This document shows positions 1 to 6,569 of a stretch of 6,716 bases of DNA, piece by piece. Under the pieces are notes generated by a model. That model was given only the letters and a program-made list of their open reading frames with translations. It did no database searches and had not been told where the DNA came from. A program made the translations under genes and the position numbers. Positions within the stretch are counted from its first letter, which is position 1. Every line of letters starts with the position of its first letter. This DNA comes from JARDZI01 sp041639705 (GTDB taxonomy: Bacteria; Bacillota; Clostridia; Clostridiales; Caloramatoraceae). The stretch spans positions 1 through 6,716 of the forward strand of contig JBEQBT010000189.1 in NCBI GenBank assembly GCA_041639705.1, in the 5' to 3' direction.

Positions 1-848
1 AGTAAACCTTTGCTTACCTTTCCAATGCCAATAAATTTATTCGGTTTAATATATATTTTTACCATTTCCTCATAATCAATATTATCATTGATTTTAAGCT
101 TTATATCATTTCCATTCAGAGCCTTTATTTCATATATTTCATCAACATATACACTATTCATACTGAGAACATTATCAGGGCTAATAATAAAATCTTTAAC
201 ATTATCTCTGTCAATTTGTTGTAAAATACAGCTATTTTTAATATTAAAGCTTCCTGTTTGAGTTCTAATAAGAAAATTCATATATGAACCACATTTTAGT
301 ATATCTCCAATATCATTGCAAATGCTTCTTATATAGGTACCCTTTGAACATTCTATTTGAAGCATTAGATAAGGTAGATTATAATTTAATATTTTAATAT
401 CATATATTACTACTTTACGTAAAGGAATTTGAACATCAATACCTTCTCTAGCTAAATCATAGGCTCTCTTTCCCCCTATCTTTATTGCAGAAAAAGCAGG
501 AGGTTTTTGAGTTATTACGCCTTTAAAACTGTCCAAGGCTTTTAAAATATCTGTTAATTGTATGTGGTCTACATTATTATCTTCTTCACTAATAAACTTA
601 CCATACTTATCATAAGTGTCAGTCTTATTGCCAAACTTGATTTCACAAATATATATTTTTCTATCATTCATTAAATAATCAACAATTTTCGTAGATTTTC
701 CTATACATATGGGTAGTACCCCTGCAGCTCCTGGATCAAGTGTACCAGTATGTCCCACTTTTTTTATCCCTGTAATTTTTCTTATATTTGATACAACATC
801 ATGAGAAGTCATTCCTGGAGGTTTCAATATATTTAAAATCCCATTCAT
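1..848 (-). CDS. truB: tRNA pseudouridine(55) synthase TruB (3' end cut by window edge)
   Basis: TruB isomerises uridine 55 in the T-psi-C loop of tRNAs to pseudouridine in the cytoplasm. The frame is open from the ATG at 848 to the left edge: 282 codons plus two bases with no stop, so only a short C-terminal piece is missing if the protein has the usual length of about 290-310. The N-terminus has the TruB signature GHTGTLDPGAAGVLP at residues 32-46, with the catalytic aspartate at D38. It is followed by KIYICEIKFG (64-73), KPPAFSAIKIGGKRAYDLAREG-type residues at 115-136, and CSKGTYIRS (168-176). The end (about 250-282, with VKIYIKPNKFIGIGKV) looks like the start of the small C-terminal PUA-like domain. 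The ATG follows the nrnA TAA with no gap. The Shine-Dalgarno match (AGGT inside the nrnA end) is weak, so translation probably depends on ribosomes finishing nrnA. Identity is very secure. Confidence 0.97.
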   Translation of the reverse strand, partial: MNGILNILKPPGMTSHDVVSNIRKITGIKKVGHTGTLDPGAAGVLPICIGKSTKIVDYLMNDRKIYICEIKFGNKTDTYDKYGKFISEEDNNVDHIQLTDILKALDSFKGVITQKPPAFSAIKIGGKRAYDLAREGIDVQIPLRKVVIYDIKILNYNLPYLMLQIECSKGTYIRSICNDIGDILKCGSYMNFLIRTQTGSFNIKNSCILQQIDRDNVKDFIISPDNVLSMNSVYVDEIYEIKALNGNDIKLKINDNIDYEEMVKIYIKPNKFIGIGKVSKGL

Positions 849-1814
849 TTAACCTATCACATCCATATGTTTTTTAATTTCATCTATTAGCATAGTCTTG
901 ACTTTTTCATAATTTCCTTCAATGGTACATCCTGCTGCTCTAACATGTCCGCCACCACCAAATCTCTCTGCTATCCTTCTAACATCAACTTTGGATTTTG
1001 AACGTAAACTAACCCTGAATAATTCACTAGTTTTTTCTTTAATAAATACAGCTACTTCTACACCATCAATATCTCTAGAAATATTAATAAACTCACTTGC
1101 ATCCTCTTCCTTTGCATCACATTCCTTAAGCATGCTAGGGAACAATGATAACATAGCAACTCTATTATTTAAGGCCATATCCAGTGTTGAAATAACCCTA
1201 GACATTAGTTTAACCTGTCCAATTGACTTTCTGTCATATACAATGCTGTATATTTCTGAAAAATCTATCCCAATATCAATTAGATTTCCAGCTACCTTGA
1301 GAGTTTTTGAAGTAGTGTTTGAATACTTAAAACCACCAGTATCAGTTAATATTGAAGTATATAGACAAATTGCTGTATCCTTATTAATCTCATAATTGTT
1401 ATTTGCAAATATTTCATATAGCATCTCTCCAGTGCTAGAAGCATTTGTTTCCAGCATATTAACGGTTCCATACATATAGTTTGAAACATGATGATCAATA
1501 TTTACAATTACCTTTGCTTTACTTATAAGTTCTTTACATTTTCCAAGTCTTTCAGGATCACCACAATCTAATGCAAATAAACAATCATAATTCTTACTGG
1601 AACAAAAAGGTTTTACACTATTAAAGAAAGGTAAAAATGAGTACCTTTCTGGTAAAACATCATCTATAAACATATCACAGGATTTATTATTAATTGACAA
1701 TATGTTATATAGAGCAAGCATTGATCCCATACTGTCACCATCAGGTGAAGCATGGGATACAATAGCAAAATTATTATAATCCCTTATAATCTTACCTATC
1801 TGGAGATGTATCAT
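849..1814 (-). CDS. nrnA: DHH/DHHA1 phosphoesterase NrnA: oligoribonuclease (nanoRNase) / pAp phosphatase
   Basis: This 321-residue protein is a DHH-family, metal-dependent phosphoesterase of the NrnA (Bacillus YtqI) type. Known members degrade 2-5-nt RNAs and hydrolyse 3'-phosphoadenosine 5'-phosphate (pAp). All catalytic motifs are visible: HASPDGDSMGS (21-31, D25 and D27), ALDCGD (81-86, D83), DHH at 107-109, and LTDTGGF with D158. The DHHA1 substrate-binding domain follows, with RFGGGGHVRAAG (284-295: four glycines, then H290 and R292). Length is normal for the family. The ATG at 1814 lies inside rbfA, giving a 23-base overlap. An AAAGGAG at 1834-1828 precedes it at a rather long 13-base spacing, so coupling to rbfA translation is likely. 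The truB ATG abuts its stop. In Bacillus this gene lies elsewhere; its place between rbfA and truB is a familiar variant in clostridia and some other phyla. Whether this copy prefers nanoRNA or pAp cannot be read from the sequence. Confidence 0.95.
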   Translation of the reverse strand: MIHLQIGKIIRDYNNFAIVSHASPDGDSMGSMLALYNILSINNKSCDMFIDDVLPERYSFLPFFNSVKPFCSSKNYDCLFALDCGDPERLGKCKELISKAKVIVNIDHHVSNYMYGTVNMLETNASSTGEMLYEIFANNNYEINKDTAICLYTSILTDTGGFKYSNTTSKTLKVAGNLIDIGIDFSEIYSIVYDRKSIGQVKLMSRVISTLDMALNNRVAMLSLFPSMLKECDAKEEDASEFINISRDIDGVEVAVFIKEKTSELFRVSLRSKSKVDVRRIAERFGGGGHVRAAGCTIEGNYEKVKTMLIDEIKKHMDVIG

Positions 1815-2160
1815 CTTTCTTTTTCATCTCCTTTATAACTTTATCAATGTGCATACCATATTCAATGGAACGATCAATTTCAAAAATCAATTCAGGAATA
1901 TATCTTATATTCATTCTACTGCCTACTTCTTTCCTAATATATCCTGATGCACTTTTTAAACCCTCAATACATTTAATCTTCTTTTCTTCATCACCAAATA
2001 TGCTCACGTATACCTTTGCATACCTTAAATCCTTTGTTACATCTATATGCACAATAGAAGTTAATATAGGAACCCTTGGATCCTTTATTTCATTTTGTAT
2101 AATCTTACTTATTTCCTTTTTTATTTGCTCAGATAGCTTCGATAATCTATCAACGCTCAT
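1792..2160 (-). CDS. rbfA: 30S ribosome-binding factor RbfA
   Basis: RbfA binds the immature 30S subunit near the 5' end region of 16S rRNA, helps late maturation and is needed for growth in the cold. The 122-residue product covers the whole single KH-like domain. Visible family motifs are the N-terminal helix RLSKLSEQIKKEISKIIQ, DPRV (27-30), VTKDLRYAKVYVS (41-53), and the block around ASGYIRKEVGSRMNIRYIPEL (71-91). That block contains the Ala-x-Gly kink (71-73) which replaces the GxxG of true KH domains. It is followed by FEIDRSIEYGMHID (93-106). The C-terminus is a short charged tail (MKKKDDTSPDR). The ATG at 2160 is preceded by AGAGGTG about six bases upstream. Only 11 bases separate it from the infB stop, and that stop codon adjoins the ribosome binding site. 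The Bacillus gene ylxP, which lies between infB and rbfA there, is absent. Confidence 0.96.
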   Translation of the reverse strand: MSVDRLSKLSEQIKKEISKIIQNEIKDPRVPILTSIVHIDVTKDLRYAKVYVSIFGDEEKKIKCIEGLKSASGYIRKEVGSRMNIRYIPELIFEIDRSIEYGMHIDKVIKEMKKKDDTSPDR

Positions 2161-2171
2161 TATAACACCTC

Positions 2172-4301
2172 TTAATCTCTTTTCACTTCTTCCATAGTGA
2201 AGCCTTCGATAATATCTCCTTCTTTTATGTCATTAAATCTTTCAATTGTAAGTCCACATTCATAACCAGTAGCAACTTCTTTTACATCATCCTTAAAACG
2301 CTTTAATGAACTTATCTTACCCTCTAAAATTACTACTCCATCTCTTATTATCCTAATATCATTATTTCTATTCAACTTTCCTTCTTCAACATAACATCCT
2401 GCTATAGTTCCAACATTAGAAACCTTAAATGTGTTTCTTACTACTAGTTTTGCAGTAATTACTTCCTTATATTCAGGATCAAGCATACCTTTCATAGCAG
2501 CCGCAATATTATCCACAGCTTCATAAATAATTCTATATGTTCTTATGTCAACCTTTTCCTTTTCTGCAAGCTGTCTTGTTATTGTATCAGGTCTAACATT
2601 AAATCCGATAATTATAGCATTTGATGCAAATGCCAATGAAACATCTGCTTCTGATATAGCTCCTACTCCACCATGAATTACTCTTACTCTAACTTCTTCA
2701 TTTGAAAGCTTCTCTAGGGATTGAGTTACTGCTTCAACAGATCCTTGAACGTCAGCCTTAACAACTATATTTAAATCTTTAACTTTGCCTGCTTTAATTT
2801 GGGCAAATAAATCTTCAAGTGAGACTCTTGCTGTGCTTGCATAATGCACTTCTTTAATTTTGTCCTTCATTATGCCTGAAATTTGTCTGGCTGTTTTTTC
2901 ATCAGCAACACTGTATAACAAATCACCTGCATTTGGTACCTCAGATAATCCTATAACAGCAACAGGTATTGATGGAGTAGCAGATTTAACTTTTCTCCCC
3001 TTATCATCAATCATAGCTCTTACTTTTCCAAAGGTTGACCCAGCAACTATACAATCTCCAACATTCAACGTTCCATTTTGTACTAAAACTGTTGCAACTG
3101 GACCTCTACCCTTATCAAGTTCAGCTTCAATTATTGTACCTTTTGCAGTTCTGTTTGGATTTGCATTTAATTCCTGCATTTCTGATACTATTAAAATCAT
3201 TTCCAGTAGATTTTCAATACCTTCCTTAGTCTTTGCAGAAACAGAAACACATATAGTTTCTCCACCCCACTCTTCAGAAATAAGTCCGTATTCTGTTAAT
3301 TCCTGCTTAACCTTATCTGGATTTGCTCCTGGTTTATCTACTTTATTTATAGCTACAATAATTGGAACGCCTGCAGCCTTTGCATGATTAATTGCTTCAA
3401 CAGTTTGTGGCATAACTCCATCATCTGCTGCTACAACAAGAATTGCAATATCAGTAGCCTGAGCGCCTCTTGCTCTCATTGCAGTAAATGCTTCATGTCC
3501 TGGTGTATCAAGAAATACTATTGTATTACCCTTGATTTCAACTGTATACGCTCCAATATGCTGAGTTATTCCACCAGCTTCTGTTTCAGTAACACTTGAA
3601 TGTCTAATTGCATCCAATAATGATGTCTTTCCATGGTCAACATGACCCATAACTGTAACAACAGGAGGCCTATGAATTAAATCTTCAGGTCTGTCTTCAA
3701 AATCGTTTATTAAAACTTCTTCCTTTTCTCTTTGAATTTCCTTCTCCAGTAATATGTTATATTGTTCTGCTATTTTTTCTGCAACCTCAAATGTAATCTC
3801 ATGATTAATTGAAGCAGCAACACCATTAAGCAATAACTTTTTTATTATCTCTGCTGCTGGCCTCTTCATTTTTTCTGCAAATTCTCCAACCTTTATTGTT
3901 TCTGGGATTGTAAGAATGCCAGTACTAATTTCATCCTCATCATTTTTTTTATCATTTATAGATTGGTTTCTCTTTACCTTTTCATTTCTTGGTTTTTTCT
4001 TTATTTTTTCATTTTTTGTATAGTCATCATTCATAAGACCAAGATCATCAAATTCTTCTTCCTTTACCTCTAGTTCTTCAGATGGATTTTTATCAGTATT
4101 TTCTATTTCAGAAACCTTTGGTTCAGATAAACCTTTTTTATATTCTTCAATAAATTCTAGTATTATAGTAGCTTCCTCACCTTCTATGACGCTCATATGG
4201 CTTTTTACTTCAATTTTAAATTCTTTATAAATCAAATCGATTAGTTCTTTACTTGATATATTAATCTGTTTAGCTAATTCATGGATTCTAATCTTTGACA
4301 A
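2172..4301 (-). CDS. infB: Translation initiation factor IF-2
   Basis: IF-2 is the GTPase that places formyl-Met-tRNA on the 30S subunit and promotes 50S joining. Numbering from a GTG at 4310 (712 residues): a first IF2_N domain (about 5-55); a charged linker (60-128) rich in Glu, Asp and Lys; a second IF2_N domain (about 135-185); and the G domain with G1 GHVDHGKT (222-229), switch I GGITQHIGAY (246-255), G3 DTPGHE (268-273), G4 NKVD (322-325) and G5 SAK (358-360). Then come domain II (about 385-470), domain III (about 490-600) and the fMet-tRNA-binding C2 domain (about 610-705). I prefer the TTG at 4301 (709 residues, reading MSKIRIHELAK). GGGGGTG ends six bases before it, whereas the GTG at 4310 is itself part of that site and has none of its own. 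Clostridial IF-2 proteins, as I recall, begin MSKIRVYELAK. The gene overlaps the end of ylxQ by 14 bases with this start, or 23 with the GTG. All catalytic residues are intact. Confidence 0.97.
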   Translation of the reverse strand: MSKIRIHELAKQINISSKELIDLIYKEFKIEVKSHMSVIEGEEATIILEFIEEYKKGLSEPKVSEIENTDKNPSEELEVKEEEFDDLGLMNDDYTKNEKIKKKPRNEKVKRNQSINDKKNDEDEISTGILTIPETIKVGEFAEKMKRPAAEIIKKLLLNGVAASINHEITFEVAEKIAEQYNILLEKEIQREKEEVLINDFEDRPEDLIHRPPVVTVMGHVDHGKTSLLDAIRHSSVTETEAGGITQHIGAYTVEIKGNTIVFLDTPGHEAFTAMRARGAQATDIAILVVAADDGVMPQTVEAINHAKAAGVPIIVAINKVDKPGANPDKVKQELTEYGLISEEWGGETICVSVSAKTKEGIENLLEMILIVSEMQELNANPNRTAKGTIIEAELDKGRGPVATVLVQNGTLNVGDCIVAGSTFGKVRAMIDDKGRKVKSATPSIPVAVIGLSEVPNAGDLLYSVADEKTARQISGIMKDKIKEVHYASTARVSLEDLFAQIKAGKVKDLNIVVKADVQGSVEAVTQSLEKLSNEEVRVRVIHGGVGAISEADVSLAFASNAIIIGFNVRPDTITRQLAEKEKVDIRTYRIIYEAVDNIAAAMKGMLDPEYKEVITAKLVVRNTFKVSNVGTIAGCYVEEGKLNRNNDIRIIRDGVVILEGKISSLKRFKDDVKEVATGYECGLTIERFNDIKEGDIIEGFTMEEVKRD

Positions 4302-4623
4302 TACCTTCACCCCCGTTTAAATCAAGGTTAATTTTTTTTAAAAATTCTTTGGCAAATCCACTATCCCTAATAGAAATCACAGATCTTTCAGATTTACCTA
4401 TACTATATCCCAAATCTATTTTACTACCTAAAATTACAAATGGTATTTTCCTGTAGTTAGCCATATCTAAAAACTTCTTTTTTGTATTTTCACTTGCATC
4501 CTCAGCAATTATAAGTAAAACGCATTTTCCTTTTTTTAAATCATTTTCTACATTATCATTACCTGATGTAATACTTCCAGATTTTTGCATTAAGCCTAAG
4601 AATGAGTATATATTATTCCTCAC
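4288..4623 (-). CDS. ylxQ: YlxQ, L7Ae/L30e-family RNA-binding protein
   Basis: This is a small protein of the ribosomal L7Ae/L30e/S12e/Gadd45 fold, whose members bind kink-turn RNA. Its cellular partner in Firmicutes is not well established. Counting from a TTG at 4626 (112 residues), recognisable blocks are FLGLMQKSGSITSGND (9-24), AEDASENTKKKF (41-52, the family signature) and LGYSIGKSERSVISIRDSGFAKEF-type residues at 72-95. The C-terminal residues LDLNGGEGIVKD form a short tail whose codons also carry the infB ribosome binding site. I place the start at the GTG at 4623 (111 residues, MRNNIYSFLGL) because it matches the usual distance to FLGL in homologues and is the better codon. The adjacent upstream TTG at 4626 is also possible. 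Both lie downstream of the same AAGGGAGGAG (4640-4631) inside ylxR. The gene overlaps ylxR by 11 bases and infB by 14. Confidence 0.92.
   Translation of the reverse strand: MRNNIYSFLGLMQKSGSITSGNDNVENDLKKGKCVLLIIAEDASENTKKKFLDMANYRKIPFVILGSKIDLGYSIGKSERSVISIRDSGFAKEFLKKINLDLNGGEGIVKD
4308..4314 (-). promoter_or_regulatory. Ribosome binding site that decides the infB start
   Basis: On the minus strand GGGGGTG lies inside the last codons of ylxQ. It differs by one base from the ideal GGAGGTG and stands six bases before a TTG at 4301. The alternative GTG at 4310 is the end of this same motif and has no other purine-rich site at a workable distance. The site therefore favours initiation at TTG. 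Confidence 0.65.
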
Positions 4624-4882
4624 CAATAAGCTCCTCCCTTAACCTTTGGAATACATTTTCGTTTATTTTAGTCTCGAAATTTTTTTCAAGTCTTTTACCC
4701 TTTATCGCCTTCTCAAGACACTCAACATTTTTACAAATATAAGCGCCACGTCCTGGAGCTTTGCCTGTTAAGTCAACTTTTATAATACCTTCAGAGTTTT
4801 TAACAACACGAATAAGCTCTTTTTTTGGTTTCATTTCCTGACAACCAATACACATTCTCTGGGGAATTTTTTTTACTTTCAT
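4613..4882 (-). CDS. ylxR: YlxR / RnpM family nucleic-acid-binding protein (DUF448)
   Basis: This 89-residue basic protein belongs to the YlxR family. From memory of recent work, the Bacillus subtilis homologue (renamed RnpM) binds the RNase P RNA and modulates RNase P activity, and YlxR has also been linked to transcription control. Here the family signatures are PQRMCIGCQEMKPKKELIRVV (7-27) and the glycine/arginine motif GKAPGRGAYIC (40-50), followed by C55 and the basic stretch KAIKGKRLEKNF. Cysteines C11, C14, C50 and C55 form a CxxC plus CxxxxC arrangement that could in principle hold a metal, although metal binding is not established for the family. The ATG at 4882 follows AAGGAGGGAG at good spacing. 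The gene lies 17 bases after nusA and overlaps ylxQ. The symbol rnpM is an alternative name. Confidence 0.94.
   Translation of the reverse strand: MKVKKIPQRMCIGCQEMKPKKELIRVVKNSEGIIKVDLTGKAPGRGAYICKNVECLEKAIKGKRLEKNFETKINENVFQRLREELIGEE
4631..4640 (-). promoter_or_regulatory. Ribosome binding site of ylxQ inside ylxR
   Basis: AAGGGAGGAG on the minus strand forms part of the ylxR codons for the LREE residues near its C-terminus. Its GGAGG core (4637-4633) is six bases from the TTG at 4626 and nine from the GTG at 4623, so it does not settle the start by spacing alone. It does show that ylxQ starts inside the end of ylxR. Confidence 0.7.
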
Positions 4883-4899
4883 TATTTCTCCCTCCTTGC

Positions 4900-5952
4900 T
4901 TATTCACTAACTTCTGTTGCTGGTGCTACCTGTGACTGGCTCTTTATATCAATTTTCCAACCAGTAAGCTTTGCAGCAAGTCTTGCATTCTGTCCTTCCT
5001 TACCTATTGCTAAAGAAAGCTGGTAATCCTGAACCACAACCCTTGCACTTTTTTGTTCTTCATGTATTTCAACATTTACAACCTTTGCAGGACTTAATGC
5101 ATTTGCTATGAATTCAGTTGGATTTTTGCTCCATTTTATTATATCAATTTTTTCACCCTTTAATTCTGATACAATCCTCTGCACTCTAATACCTTTAGGA
5201 CCAACACAAGCACCTGTAGCATCTACATTTTCATCTCTAGAGTAAACTGCAATCTTTGTCCTGGATCCTGCTTCTCTCGATATACTTTTTATCTCAACTA
5301 CACCTTCAAATATTTCTGGAACTTCCATTTCAAATAATCTCTTTACAAGCCCAGGATGGGTTCTTGATAGTACAATATTAGGACCTTTAGGAGTCCATTT
5401 AACTTCTACTACATAAAACTTTAGTCTATCTCCATGATTATATTCTTCATGTATCATTTGTTCTGTTGGTGTAAGAAGAGTTTCCATTTTGCCCAGGTCA
5501 ATTAATACATTTTGCTTTTCCTTTTTCTGTATTATTCCAGTAATAATATCATTTTCTTTTTCAACAAGTTCCTTGTATATTATCTGTCTTTCTGCTTCTC
5601 TGATTTTTTGTACTACATTCTGTTTTACATTTTGTGCTGCTACTCTTCCAAAATCCTTTGGAGCAACTTCAATATCAACAATGTCATCTAGTTGATATCT
5701 TACATTAATTTTTTTAGCATCATCAATACTTATCTCCTGATTGCTATCTTCCACATTTTCAACAGCTTTTTTCTGCAGGTAGATTTTAATTTCTCCTGAA
5801 TCACGATTTACTAAAACCTTTATCATAGCTCCATAGTTTTTCTTATAAGCTGCGGTTAAAGCAGATTCAAGTGCTGAAAAAATCAGTTCCTTGTCAATTC
5901 CTTTTTCCTTAACAATTTCCCCCAAAGCCTCAAATAACTCACCAGTATTCAT
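4900..5952 (-). CDS. nusA: Transcription termination/antitermination factor NusA
   Basis: NusA rides on elongating RNA polymerase, prolongs pauses, stimulates intrinsic termination at weak hairpins and takes part in antitermination of rRNA operons. The 350-residue product has the Firmicutes domain set without the extra C-terminal acidic repeats of proteobacteria: an N-terminal polymerase-binding domain (about 1-125, with DFGRVAAQNVKQNVVQKIRE near 100-119), an S1 domain (about 134-198), the linker LSRTHPGLVKRLFEMEVPEI (195-214), KH1 with GPKG at 251-254 in the DATGACVGPKGIRVQ block, and KH2 with GKEG at 317-320 followed by QNARLAAKLTGWKIDI (321-336). A 14-residue tail closes the protein. The ATG at 5952 has a strong AGGGAGGT site upstream. 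It starts 12 bases after rimP and lies 17 bases before ylxR. The leader hairpin upstream of rimP is a candidate for autoregulation by NusA. Confidence 0.98.
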   Translation of the reverse strand: MNTGELFEALGEIVKEKGIDKELIFSALESALTAAYKKNYGAMIKVLVNRDSGEIKIYLQKKAVENVEDSNQEISIDDAKKINVRYQLDDIVDIEVAPKDFGRVAAQNVKQNVVQKIREAERQIIYKELVEKENDIITGIIQKKEKQNVLIDLGKMETLLTPTEQMIHEEYNHGDRLKFYVVEVKWTPKGPNIVLSRTHPGLVKRLFEMEVPEIFEGVVEIKSISREAGSRTKIAVYSRDENVDATGACVGPKGIRVQRIVSELKGEKIDIIKWSKNPTEFIANALSPAKVVNVEIHEEQKSARVVVQDYQLSLAIGKEGQNARLAAKLTGWKIDIKSQSQVAPATEVSE

Positions 5953-5964
5953 TTCTATACCTCC

Positions 5965-6423
5965 CTAAATATCATTGAGATTTACGGCCTTAACAATTTC
6001 TCTGTTTATTTTAATAATTTTATTATTATACTGAACTAATATACAATTGTCTTCTAATCCTTTAAGTACACCATTAATGATTTCCTTGCCCTCAAAAGGT
6101 GGGAAAAGGGTTATTTTAACGTTACTGTTTTTAAATTTTTCGAAATCCTTTTCCCTTTTAATAATTCTATTTACTCCTGGAGAGGATACCTCAAAAAAAT
6201 AACTCCCTTCAATAGGATCTATTTCATCAAGTTTATTACTAATTGGTCTACTAACAGCTGCACAATCCTCAACGGTTATTCCATCCTCATTATCAATAAA
6301 AACCCTTAGGTACCAATCTCCTTCTTCTTCAACAAATTCAACATCCACAAATTCATATCCTAGATCTTCTATCATTGGTACCACTATATATTCAATATTT
6401 TCTAAAATTGATGAAACCTCCAT
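5965..6423 (-). CDS. rimP: Ribosome maturation factor RimP
   Basis: RimP (formerly YlxS/YhbC) binds the free 30S subunit and assists early assembly steps around S12 and the central pseudoknot. The 152-residue length is typical. The N-terminal alpha/beta domain (about 1-85) shows LGYEFVDVEFVEEEGDWYLRV-type residues (21-41), VFIDNEDGITVEDCAAVSRPI (41-61), and the signature YFFEVSSPGVNR (75-86). The C-terminal Sm-like beta-barrel domain covers about 88-150. The gene opens the operon. Its ATG at 6423 is preceded by a perfect AAGGAGG (6436-6430) with a six-base spacer, the best site in the window, consistent with first-gene status. Upstream lie a leader hairpin and a strong promoter. The stop is TAG, followed 12 bases later by nusA. 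Confidence 0.96.
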   Translation of the reverse strand: MEVSSILENIEYIVVPMIEDLGYEFVDVEFVEEEGDWYLRVFIDNEDGITVEDCAAVSRPISNKLDEIDPIEGSYFFEVSSPGVNRIIKREKDFEKFKNSNVKITLFPPFEGKEIINGVLKGLEDNCILVQYNNKIIKINREIVKAVNLNDI

Positions 6424-6533
6424 ATTTAACCTCCTTGCCTTTTTTTTAGTATTTGTAGTATCAATTTAGTTATACTCTATATAAGTAAAGAGTGGGAAAT
6501 ACCCACTCCTCTTTGCAGTATATTTATGCCTCA
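6424..6533 (-). promoter_or_regulatory. Leader (5' UTR) of the rimP-nusA-infB operon
   Basis: From the promoter position, transcription should begin near 6534-6530, giving a leader of roughly 110 bases. It contains the hairpin at 6508-6490 near its 5' end, then an AT-rich and apparently unstructured stretch, a run of eight A (minus strand, 6448-6441), and the strong rimP ribosome binding site. I found no recognisable riboswitch or T-box pattern and no convincing small leader-peptide gene. Confidence 0.55.
6480..6508 (-). terminator. Leader hairpin with interrupted U-tract: candidate NusA-dependent attenuator
   Basis: On the minus strand GAGTGGG (6508-6502) pairs perfectly with CCCACTC (6496-6490) around the five-base loop TATTT. 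The stem can grow by three weaker pairs (G-U, A-U, G-U) into the following U's. The RNA continues UUUACUUAU, a U-tract broken by A and C. It lies after the operon promoter and before rimP, where only an attenuator makes sense, though it could instead be a leftover polC terminator or a 5' stabilising hairpin. In B. subtilis, as I recall, NusA autoregulates its operon through a weak terminator of this general kind. The shape and place are seen; the function is inferred. Confidence 0.5.
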
Positions 6534-6539
6534 ATGTGA

Positions 6540-6568
6540 ATTATAGCATTCACTATCAATTTTGGCAA
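6540..6568 (-). promoter_or_regulatory. Sigma-A promoter of the rimP operon (extended -10)
   Basis: On the minus strand a -35 element TTGCCA (6568-6563; consensus TTGACA, one mismatch) is followed after exactly 17 bases by a perfect -10 TATAAT (6545-6540). A TG one base before the -10 makes the extended form TGCTATAAT. Transcription would start about 6-9 bases on, near 6534-6530. The -35 begins two bases after the ancestral polC stop codon, which is the expected place for an internal promoter at the polC-rimP junction. Confidence 0.78.
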
Positions 6569-6569
6569 G

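Noticed and set aside
922..1395. Plus-strand open frame of 157 codons opposite nrnA
   Set aside because: It lies fully antisense to nrnA, which carries all its family motifs. The frame has low-complexity Ser/Ile/Leu composition and no ribosome binding site or recognisable domain. It is a shadow.
1847..2197. Plus-strand open frame opposite rbfA, and a similar one at 5489-5695 opposite nusA
   Set aside because: Both are antisense to well-conserved genes, hydrophobic by composition only, and have no start signals.
2860..3599. Plus-strand open frames opposite infB (2860-3387, 3035-3229, 3384-3599)
   Set aside because: They are antisense to the conserved G domain and domains II-III of IF-2. They overlap each other and show no family resemblance, so they are complements of the infB codons.
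3900..4060. An internal start inside infB giving a shorter IF-2 isoform, as in E. coli and B. subtilis
   Set aside because: I found no in-frame start (for example the Met at residue 93) with a convincing ribosome binding site at the right distance, so I do not claim one.
6487..6515. The leader hairpin as a terminator for a plus-strand transcript
   Set aside because: On the plus strand the stem is followed by CTCTTTGCAG, a poorer U-tract than on the minus strand. No plus-strand gene exists in the window that would need it.
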